Source of the DNA: CAIOZW01 sp049317725
Lineage (GTDB): Bacteria; Acidobacteriota; Blastocatellia; RBC074
Assembly (NCBI GenBank): GCA_049317725.1
Contig: JBMOHS010000060.1
Span: 1-20,525, forward strand
Reading direction: 5' to 3'
Length of the DNA: 20,525 nt
Below, one piece after another: positions 7,207 through 13,220 of the stretch (within the stretch, counting starts at the first letter, position 1; each line of letters opens with the position of its first letter). A program made the position numbers and the translations under genes. The notes beneath the pieces are model-generated. The model saw only the letters and a program-made list of their open reading frames with translations. It was not told the origin of the DNA and did no database searches.

Positions 7207-8213
7207 GCCGTCTCCTTCGAAAGGCTGAATTCGATCTCAATCACTCCTGCCAGTGAGATCCGGCAAGGAGCAGGGAGGGCAACCCAGATATCCTTGTCGA
7301 TCAACTGGTTGCCGGACTTGACCATCGAACCCGGGACCGGGATCCCATCGATCGAAGTTCCAAGCGAGCTGACATCCTTCAGAAAGTACCGGCCCTCTTC
7401 CTCACGGATCCGGAGATGCTCCCGCGAGACATCCGTGCCGGTGGCCAATTGGACGTCCGTCCAGACTCCCGTCCCCCCACGCCCGATGACGATCGCACGC
7501 TTGGTCATCTCGTACGACTTTGCTCCTCCCTGATCCCGATAGCACAGCACGGCCCGCGCCCTGGGAGCTGGTCGGGGTGACTCTCGATCGACGGGTTCGC
7601 GAGTGGGAGCTGCCGGCTTGGTTCTTCTGGGGGGAGATTCAACTGGATTCTCGGGTAGTCTTCTGGTCGGAGCGTCGATCTGAATCGCCCTTCCCGATGG
7701 TTGCCCAGTCGGGTCTGCCCGGCGAATCGTGCGGACACTCTTCGTCGTCATTCCCGCACCAAATTCCACCCTCGGCGGCAGCATCAAGATCGCGTCGATG
7801 ACGATGTCGCCGGGCACCGCCTCCGGATCCTCGTTCCGGTTGAAGGTGACCTGCCACCCGTTGCGCGGCTTGGCGACCCTCCCTTCCCCCGGCTGGGCCA
7901 GCCGCGCAAGCTGCCAGATCGGGATCTGGGCCACCCAACGCCGCACGATCGCCAGTCCCCTCCGCGGCCCCCTCGCCAGCGTCCAGTTGAGCCGCTCGAT
8001 CCGCTGATCGAGCGCCGTCGCTGCCTCCTCCTGCAATTCGCGGAAGATTCCCTCCAGGCGATGGTAGTCGGAGGCGTGCAGGTAGACCTGAAACAGCTCC
8101 GGGGCGATCGTCTTGGTGTAGAGTTCCTCGAGCCCTGCCATCATCGCTTCGACGATCGACTCGATGATCAGCCGACCCGAAGCAATCCCGTTCTCTTCCT
8201 TCTCGATGCGCAA
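7203..8213 (-). CDS. FHA-domain protein with DUF3662-like N-terminus, kinase-adjacent
   Basis: 336 residues if started at TTG 8213. The frame is open to an ATG at 8279, but that would overlap the kinase by 47 bases and add a region with the kinase's codon phase; TTG 8213 has a strong purine-rich SD and leaves a 19-base gap. Residues 1-160 contain a helical segment and a FQVYLHASDYHRLEG stretch that resembles the DUF3662 domain of FhaA proteins. A Pro/Arg-rich linker follows (about 170-225). The FHA domain (about 238-335) is canonical at the phosphothreonine contacts: IGR (Arg245) and VSREH (Ser263, His266); the NG position reads LG (284-285). It probably docks on the kinase activation loop or on phosphorylated partners. 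Its stop overlaps the phosphatase start by 4 bases. The FHA call is confident, the N-terminal domain name moderate. Confidence 0.85.
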   Translation of the reverse strand: MRIEKEENGIASGRLIIESIVEAMMAGLEELYTKTIAPELFQVYLHASDYHRLEGIFRELQEEAATALDQRIERLNWTLARGPRRGLAIVRRWVAQIPIWQLARLAQPGEGRVAKPRNGWQVTFNRNEDPEAVPGDIVIDAILMLPPRVEFGAGMTTKSVRTIRRADPTGQPSGRAIQIDAPTRRLPENPVESPPRRTKPAAPTREPVDRESPRPAPRARAVLCYRDQGGAKSYEMTKRAIVIGRGGTGVWTDVQLATGTDVSREHLRIREEEGRYFLKDVSSLGTSIDGIPVPGSMVKSGNQLIDKDIWVALPAPCRISLAGVIEIEFSLSKETA

Positions 8214-8215
8214 GG

Positions 8216-8227
8216 CCTCTCCCCCCC
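8216..8227 (-). promoter_or_regulatory. Shine-Dalgarno deciding a TTG start
   Basis: On the - strand, GGGGGGGAGAGG ends 2 bases before TTG 8213, with its GGAG core 5 bases from it. It sits just after the kinase stop (TAG, 8235-8233). This position favours the TTG over the longer ATG start at 8279, which would lie inside the kinase gene. Confidence 0.65.
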
Positions 8228-8232
8228 TCTTC

Positions 8233-10011
8233 CTACTTGACGTGCTGAATCTCCATCCGGGTGACAGACGAACGGTCATCGATCGGCTGAGCGATCGCCT
8301 GCAGGAGCAGCGCTTCGATGCTCTTGTCGAGGACGAGCTGACCGAGGCGATTGCGGTTGTTCTTGTTGCGCTCCTGCTCTTTCTCGATCAACCGCGCGAG
8401 CTTGGCGGTCTTGTCCTGAACATAGACGACATAGATGATCTCGACCCCCGGCTTGCTGAAGGCGAACCAGTTCGGCTCTCCGCGCGTGGCGGGTGGGAAG
8501 AAGACTGGCGTTCCAGCCTCGACCGAGTGGTCCTGGGCAAAGTTGATGCTCCGGTCTGGATAGAGCAGCGTCAAATCGCCCAGGGTTCCCCGTTGGACAA
8601 GGTAGATGAAGCCGTTCCCCGGCGGGTCGATTGTGAAGCGCAACTGGTCGCGACTGGTAAAGACCTGCTCCCGCCAGTCCTCGGCGACCTGCCCCTCTCC
8701 TGAGCCGCTCTTTTTGACGAAGACGGTCACCGGGGGGCTCGCCAGTGCCGTCGGGGTCGCCGTCGGCGTTGCCGTCGGGGTGGACGCTGTCTCCACTGGC
8801 GGCCCGTCCGACGGAGTCCGGTCGAGCCAGCGCCAGCCGATCCCGGCTGCCCCGAGAAGCAGCAAGCCGAGCACCCCGGAGAGAAGGAGTCCGCGAGATC
8901 TCCCTCCCGTAGGCTCTGTCACGCGGGCCCGGTTCATCTCGGCGACCGCCTCGTCCAGCTCTGCCGCAAGGCGGTTGATCGTTGGCTGCCGCTCCCGCGG
9001 GTCTTTGCGAATGGCCCTCAAGACAACCCGGTCGACCTCCTTGCTGACCCCGGTCGGTGGCGGCGTATACGTCAACTGTTTCTGAAAGAGCGAAGCGTGC
9101 TCGTTTCCCGATGAGGTGATGGCGACGCGCCCCGTCAACATCTCGTGGATCACCAGCCCCATGGCGTAGACATCGCAGAGCGACCCGGGTGGCCCGTACT
9201 TTTCTGGCTCAATCTGCTCCGGTGCGATGTAGTTGAACGAGCCGATGATTCCATTCGTCGGGCGCCGGGTGAGGCCATCGCTTGATTTGGCGAGCCCGAA
9301 GTCGATCACCTTGACCGTCAATCGCCCCCCAACCTCCTGGATCATCAAGTTTTGCGGCTTGATGTCGCGGTGAATGACCCCCCGGTCGTGCGCTGCCTGG
9401 ATCCCGGCACAGGCTTGGCGCGCAATCTCCGCAACCAACGACGGCTCGAGCCCTCTCCCTTGCTTGGCGTGACTCCGGATGTACTCCCCGAGGTTGCCCC
9501 CCTCGATATACTCCACCACCAGGAACTGGCGTCCCTCGAACTCTCCCCAATGGTGGATCGGGGCGATATTCTCGTGCTTCAGTGCGGCGTTGATCCGGAC
9601 CTCTTCGTCGAAGCGACGCTTCTGGTCTTCGTCGAGGTGGCGCGCGAACTTGACGACGAACCGACCCGCCTCCCACCCGGCGCCTTGACCGACTGCCAGA
9701 TAGACGTCCCCAAATCCGCCCGCTTCCAGCTTGCGCTTGATCTGGTAGACTTTGCCGACCACTTGACCGATCATTGGGTCGGGCTGCTCGCCGGCCATCC
9801 CCCCGGCCCTGATCGCCTCTTCCCAGGGTGGCTGCTCGAAGAGCTGCCGCGCCGCCGCCCGCGACTGTGCCGCCAGCAGGCGCTCCAACTCTGCCCGCAG
9901 CTCGTCGTCCCCCTTACATCCGCGATCGAGGTAGGCTGACCGCTCTTCTCGTGGAAGATCGAGCGCCGCCTCAAACAACTCCTGCAATCGTCGCCATCTC
10001 TCCAGATCCAT
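8233..10011 (-). CDS. Transmembrane Ser/Thr protein kinase with extracytoplasmic DUF4384-like sensor
   Basis: 592 residues. The N-terminal 55 residues (MDLERWRRLQELFEAAL and DELRAELERLLA) are the helical leader seen in many acidobacterial kinases. The Hanks-type kinase domain spans about 88-355: Gly loop EAGGFGDVY (96-104), Lys121, HRDIKPQN (214-221), DFG (237-239) and APE (263-265), so it should be active. A membrane helix (374-392) is followed by a Thr/Pro/Ala linker (408-424) and an extracytoplasmic domain (about 428-532) with GFIYLVQRGTLGDLTLLYP, which I recognise as DUF4384-like. A charged helical tail (535-592) ends in a beta-like strand. It has no PASTA repeats, unlike mycobacterial PknB. 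ATG at 10011 has GAGGAG 9 bases upstream. It follows the ECF sigma gene by 95 bases, a pairing common in Acidobacteriota and Planctomycetota. The ligand is unknown. Confidence 0.95.
   Translation of the reverse strand: MDLERWRRLQELFEAALDLPREERSAYLDRGCKGDDELRAELERLLAAQSRAAARQLFEQPPWEEAIRAGGMAGEQPDPMIGQVVGKVYQIKRKLEAGGFGDVYLAVGQGAGWEAGRFVVKFARHLDEDQKRRFDEEVRINAALKHENIAPIHHWGEFEGRQFLVVEYIEGGNLGEYIRSHAKQGRGLEPSLVAEIARQACAGIQAAHDRGVIHRDIKPQNLMIQEVGGRLTVKVIDFGLAKSSDGLTRRPTNGIIGSFNYIAPEQIEPEKYGPPGSLCDVYAMGLVIHEMLTGRVAITSSGNEHASLFQKQLTYTPPPTGVSKEVDRVVLRAIRKDPRERQPTINRLAAELDEAVAEMNRARVTEPTGGRSRGLLLSGVLGLLLLGAAGIGWRWLDRTPSDGPPVETASTPTATPTATPTALASPPVTVFVKKSGSGEGQVAEDWREQVFTSRDQLRFTIDPPGNGFIYLVQRGTLGDLTLLYPDRSINFAQDHSVEAGTPVFFPPATRGEPNWFAFSKPGVEIIYVVYVQDKTAKLARLIEKEQERNKNNRNRLGQLVLDKSIEALLLQAIAQPIDDRSSVTRMEIQHVK
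8747..8782. repeat. Three 12-bp tandem repeats in the kinase linker
   Basis: On the + strand the unit reads GCCGTCGGGGTC, GCCGTCGGCGTT, GCCGTCGGGGTG. On the coding strand it encodes repeats of the four-residue unit ATPT, just outside the membrane helix of the kinase. The unit is a multiple of three, so copy-number change would lengthen or shorten the stalk without breaking the frame. Confidence 0.8.
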
Positions 10012-10040
10012 TCCCTTCTGCTCCTCGCTCTCCAGCTTCT

Positions 10041-10062
10041 CCCTCCTCCAAGCGGAGGAGGG
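10041..10062 (-). other. Hairpin in the sigma-kinase spacer
   Basis: CCCTCCTCC (10041-10049) and GGAGGAGGG (10054-10062) form a perfect 9-bp stem with a 4-base loop. It lies between the sigma stop (10107) and the kinase start (10011). There is no T-run after it on either strand, so it is not a classical terminator. It could slow RNA decay, mark a processing site, or tune expression between the two genes. Confidence 0.45.
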
Positions 10063-10106
10063 GCCTCAATTGGCTCACGTCGATCGTCTTCCAGCAGTCT
10101 TTTTGA

Positions 10107-10667
10107 TCAGATCGGTCTTGGAGGGGGGAGGGAGGCCCGATCCTCAATGAAGGCCCGGGCGAATTCGAACCGTCGCTTGACCGTCGCCAACGAGATCCCG
10201 AGGTTCTCGGCGATCTCCTCGTTGGAGAGTCCACCGTAGGCCCGCAGCTCGACCACTCGTGCCGCCTCCAGGTTGATCTCTTCCAGCTCTTGCAAGGCCT
10301 CATCGACGTCGATCCAACTGAGGTCGTCGCTCATGACCAAGTTCAACCCGTCATCGATCGGCACCCCGGCGCGGGCGCGCTTCAATTGACCGCGAGCAAG
10401 ATCCGTGATCAGGTTGCGCATGACGGTTGTCGCGTAGCGGATCAGGTGCTGGCTGTCATTCCAGCCCATCTTCTCGCGTGCCAGCAGCTGGACCAACGCC
10501 CCTTGCAGGATGTCGGAGGGTCTGGCCACCCCGCCCACCTCATCGACCCGGATCATCGCCGCGGCTTTCTGACGCAACAACGGGTAGAGTTGCTCCCACA
10601 GCTCGTTCCTTGCCTTCTCGTCTCCATTCCGGACCCGCTCAATCAATTGTGTAATTGGACCTGGCAT
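10107..10667 (-). CDS. ECF-type RNA polymerase sigma factor, kinase-associated
   Basis: 186 residues from ATG 10667 (MPGPITQLIERV); GGCGAGGAG lies just upstream as SD. The same frame stays open to 11039, but the extra N-terminal part has no sigma features and crosses the intergenic region. Region 2 covers about 16-95, with the core-binding and -10 recognition helices around ATTVMRNLITDLAR. Region 4 covers about 122-176, with a helix-turn-helix GLSNEEIAENLGISLATV (146-163). The pattern fits the ECF sigma group found beside Ser/Thr kinases, in which phosphorylation rather than an anti-sigma factor is thought to control activity; no anti-sigma gene is visible here. It is the first gene of the - strand run and may transcribe it, or the divergent genes, but no promoter consensus can be derived from one window. 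Confidence 0.93.
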   Translation of the reverse strand: MPGPITQLIERVRNGDEKARNELWEQLYPLLRQKAAAMIRVDEVGGVARPSDILQGALVQLLAREKMGWNDSQHLIRYATTVMRNLITDLARGQLKRARAGVPIDDGLNLVMSDDLSWIDVDEALQELEEINLEAARVVELRAYGGLSNEEIAENLGISLATVKRRFEFARAFIEDRASLPPPRPI

Positions 10668-10818
10668 CTCACTCCTCGCCTTCTCTCCTCCGACAACGGA
10701 TAGGCTATCGTCCCATCCTCCCCCCCATCCTTTCCCCTGTCTGACGCTTTCAGAGATCCGCTGATAAAGCACGCTGGATAGATTTTGACTTGAATACATA
10801 AGCGTATGAATCGACAGC

Positions 10819-10874
10819 TTTGGCTCATTTCTGGGCCAAATAATTTTGGCAGGCGGAAGTTTTGTCCTGGGACA
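10819..10874. repeat. Cluster of operator-like short inverted repeats
   Basis: TTTGGC (10819-10824) is followed by its inverse GCCAAA (10835-10840) and by a third copy TTTGGC (10845-10850). A second small dyad, TGTCC (10863-10867) and GGACA (10870-10874), lies just beyond. The spacing of arms by about one or one and a half helical turns is what dimeric regulators use. No regulator is identified. Confidence 0.3.
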
Positions 10875-11054
10875 CCGGGAATGCTGGGGCCTCTGCGCCC
10901 CCATGCGTTCCTGCTCTTCTCGATGGGTCCAGGTTGACCCGGGCTGAACCTTTCCCGACCAAGTTTTACCCCTCCGCCATTTTTCCAAGAAAGAAGAAAA
11001 AAATCGCGGATCGAGAAAAATCTTGAGCCAGTAGCCCACCGGTTTTTCGCTTAT

Positions 11055-11084
11055 GGAACTGAAGAGAAAGCTGCTCTCAGTTCC
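11055..11084. repeat. Imperfect hairpin GGAACTGA...TCAGTTCC
   Basis: GGAACTGA (11055-11062) plus GAG (11064-11066) pair with CTC (11074-11076) plus TCAGTTCC (11077-11084), with one bulged A at 11063 and a 7-base loop. It lies about 90 bases before the -10-like box of the M48 gene. Both arms contain GGAAC, the usual core of ECF -35 elements, but I see no matching -10 at the right distance. Confidence 0.45.
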
Positions 11085-11169
11085 TCTTCACCGGGTCAAA
11101 TCGCTGGTCACTTAAGGTCGTTTGTCTGCCCGTGGACGCCTGACGGTCTTTCCTCGGGTGAGATGCCTG

Positions 11170-11175
11170 TATAAA
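11170..11175 (+). promoter_or_regulatory. Possible -10 box for the M48-caspase run
   Basis: TATAAA lies 25 bases before the ATG at 11201. No good -35 is found at the normal distance; CTGACG at 11140-11145 is too far upstream. If used, the leader would be very short, about 18 bases, just enough for the SD at 11188-11192. Confidence 0.3.
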
Positions 11176-11200
11176 AGTTCAACGATTGGGGGATGTTTCG

Positions 11201-13138
11201 ATGTTCACTCTGCAATTGAAATTGGATCGAAGGGGGCTTCTGCTCTGGCTTACCTGTCTCCTGCTCCTGACCTCATTCACCGGCAGGGTTGTCGCCACGA
11301 CGATTCCCACTGCCTCTCTCGCAGGCCACGAAGTCGACACATCCCAACAGGGAGATGACAAGAAAGCGAGGGAAGCCGCCAAGCGGGTGGAAAAGGAGCG
11401 TCTCGAAAGAGAGAAGAACGAACAGAAGAGAGAGCGCGACGAGCAAAAGATCAGGAATGAGTACAATCGGCTGCGCAATGCCGCAAAGGAGAAACTGCGC
11501 CTGGACTCCTCCTTCAAGATGCGGGTCGATATCTCTTATAACGAAGTCCGTCGTCAGCATAGTGAATATGGATTCAAGATCAATACCTTCGACGCCAACG
11601 ACGAACGCGTCACCTACACCGGCGATAAACTCAAGACCGAGGATACGCTCTACGACAACCCACTTGTCCAGGATTATGTCAACCGGGTCGGCCAGTCGCT
11701 GGTTCCAAGTCAGTCCCGCATCCGCTATGCCTTCAAGGTGATCCTCAATCCAGTACCGGACGCCCGTGCCTACTCGACCGGGACAGTCTATATCACCAGC
11801 GGCCTCCTCTCGATGATCGATAATGAGGCCCAGCTCGCCTACATTCTCGGTCACGAAATCGGGCACAACCATAAGCAGCACTGGTATGACGACGCCTTGG
11901 TCGCAGCCCAACTGGAGGACGAGAATCGCAAAAGGGAGCAGACCAACAATATGGTGGGTGGAATCGCCGGGCTGTTCACCGGTGGCCTCGTTGGCTTGAC
12001 CGGCGGTGGGGTGACCGGCGGTCTGTTGTCAGCCGCCCTTGCCATCAACCAAGCGACGACTCTGCTGAAGTTTCTCAACCCCCAGAAGGTCTTCATCTGG
12101 GATCAGTTGCAAGAGGACGAGGCCGACCAAGTGGGATTCGATCTGATGTTCAATCGAAACTACGATCCTCGTGAAGTCCCAAAGCTCTTGCAACGGATGC
12201 GTAAGTTTTCCGAAGCTGAACAGCGGGTCACGGATGGATTTCTCGCACAGATCGAGCGGATCGACCAGCGTACAGGCTTTGTCAACAGTCTGATGCAAGG
12301 CCAGATCGTCAAGCCCAACCTTTTCCGTGGGGCGAGCAACCTGCGGGCAAAGCGGGAGAAGGCAGACACTGGGCTGGTCTCACCCCTCGAGGCGGGCAAG
12401 GTTTTTGGCATCGCCACCGATGCCGCAGCTCGCGAAGCCGATGCGACCAAGCAGTTGACCGTCAACGAGGAACTGCTCAAGGAGAAGCTGGCCAAAGGGG
12501 AGATCATCGGGAGCGGCCCCGAGTTTGATTCGGTCATGGCCGACCTCAAGCGTGACAATGGCATTCGAGCCTTCTACTATGACATGTACTACCTTGCCAT
12601 CGAAAATCTCAAAGAGGCACTGCAGCTTCGCTCCGAAGACGCCTACACCCACTACTTCCACGGGAAAGTGCTCGCACTGACGGCCCATACTCCAGAGGAG
12701 AGGGCATCGTCGATGAAGTCCTTCGTCCGGGCTATTGAGCTGGACCAACGACGAACCATCTCTGCCCCATGGCTCTACCGGGCCCTCTCCCTGATGGCGG
12801 ATCAGAACCCGACACAGAACCCTGAAATCATTGGCTATCTCAAGACCTACGTCGAGATCTACCAGCAGGAGCACGGGGGAGTTCTGCCACCGAATATGGA
12901 CGCCATCTACGCCTACCTTAAGGTCCTGGGGGAGGAGCGGTGGGTCGCACGCCCCGTGGTCAACATCTCGACGCACAACATTGACCCGATTCGGATTGTC
13001 AGCGCGGAGGAGGCCAAAGCGGCTCCAGGGGAGAAGACTCAAGCTGGGGCATGTGCGCCGTGTCCCCCTTCCCCCACGCCGAGACCGAGCTCGCCCAAGC
13101 CGCGTGCCACAACCTCCAAGACTCGCCGGATCAATTGA
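11201..13138 (+). CDS. Exported M48-family zinc metallopeptidase with helical C-terminal region
   Basis: 645 residues. The ATG at 11201 is preferred because GGGGG (11188-11192) lies 8 bases before it; the in-frame TTG at 11186 would sit on that SD. A signal sequence (about 11-33) is followed by a strongly charged coiled-coil-like segment (52-100, Lys/Arg/Glu). The peptidase domain holds HEIGH (218-222; zinc ligands His218 and His222, catalytic Glu219) and the third ligand Glu305 in EDEAD. Between them lies a Gly-rich hydrophobic stretch (251-288) that could insert in or lie on a membrane. The region 440-590 looks like TPR-type helices (AIENLKEALQLRSEDAYTHY), as in periplasmic M48 proteins such as BepA. 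The C-terminus is a Pro/Ser/Lys tail. It should degrade or quality-check envelope proteins. First gene of the + strand run. Confidence 0.93.
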   Translation: MFTLQLKLDRRGLLLWLTCLLLLTSFTGRVVATTIPTASLAGHEVDTSQQGDDKKAREAAKRVEKERLEREKNEQKRERDEQKIRNEYNRLRNAAKEKLRLDSSFKMRVDISYNEVRRQHSEYGFKINTFDANDERVTYTGDKLKTEDTLYDNPLVQDYVNRVGQSLVPSQSRIRYAFKVILNPVPDARAYSTGTVYITSGLLSMIDNEAQLAYILGHEIGHNHKQHWYDDALVAAQLEDENRKREQTNNMVGGIAGLFTGGLVGLTGGGVTGGLLSAALAINQATTLLKFLNPQKVFIWDQLQEDEADQVGFDLMFNRNYDPREVPKLLQRMRKFSEAEQRVTDGFLAQIERIDQRTGFVNSLMQGQIVKPNLFRGASNLRAKREKADTGLVSPLEAGKVFGIATDAAAREADATKQLTVNEELLKEKLAKGEIIGSGPEFDSVMADLKRDNGIRAFYYDMYYLAIENLKEALQLRSEDAYTHYFHGKVLALTAHTPEERASSMKSFVRAIELDQRRTISAPWLYRALSLMADQNPTQNPEIIGYLKTYVEIYQQEHGGVLPPNMDAIYAYLKVLGEERWVARPVVNISTHNIDPIRIVSAEEAKAAPGEKTQAGACAPCPPSPTPRPSSPKPRATTSKTRRIN

Positions 13139-13159
13139 GCTTCATTCGAGGGGTCGCGC

Positions 13160-13181
13160 TGGCCCCCATCGATGGGGGCCA
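13160..13181. repeat. Perfect 22-bp palindrome between M48 and caspase genes
   Basis: TGGCCCCCATC and its exact inverse GATGGGGGCCA meet without a spacer. As RNA it gives a 9-bp GC-rich stem on a TCGA loop. It sits 21 bases after the M48 stop and 39 bases before the caspase start. No T-run follows, so it is more likely an mRNA stability or attenuation element, or a protein-binding dyad, than a terminator. Confidence 0.75.
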
Positions 13182-13220
13182 AGGCTCTCCTGGGACCGCT
13201 GAACAACGAGGGGGGGAGGA

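Larger units (their letters stand above)
10668..11200. other. 533-bp divergent intergenic region
   Basis: No convincing gene lies here. The region separates the sigma-kinase run (leftward) from the M48-caspase run (rightward) and must hold both promoters. It is more AT-rich than the genes around it, with A-runs near 10990-11005. It contains the inverted repeats listed separately and a TATAAA box 26 bases before the M48 start. I could not fix the leftward promoter; TTATGTAT on the - strand around 10793-10800 is a possible -10 without a good -35. Confidence 0.6.

Noticed and set aside
8233..10011. PASTA repeats in the kinase, as in PknB
   Set aside because: The part outside the membrane has the DUF4384-like pattern and no repeated PASTA units.
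10668..11039. Upstream extension of the sigma-factor frame to 11039
   Set aside because: It covers the intergenic region, adds no sigma features, and the ATG at 10667 has a good SD and normal family length.
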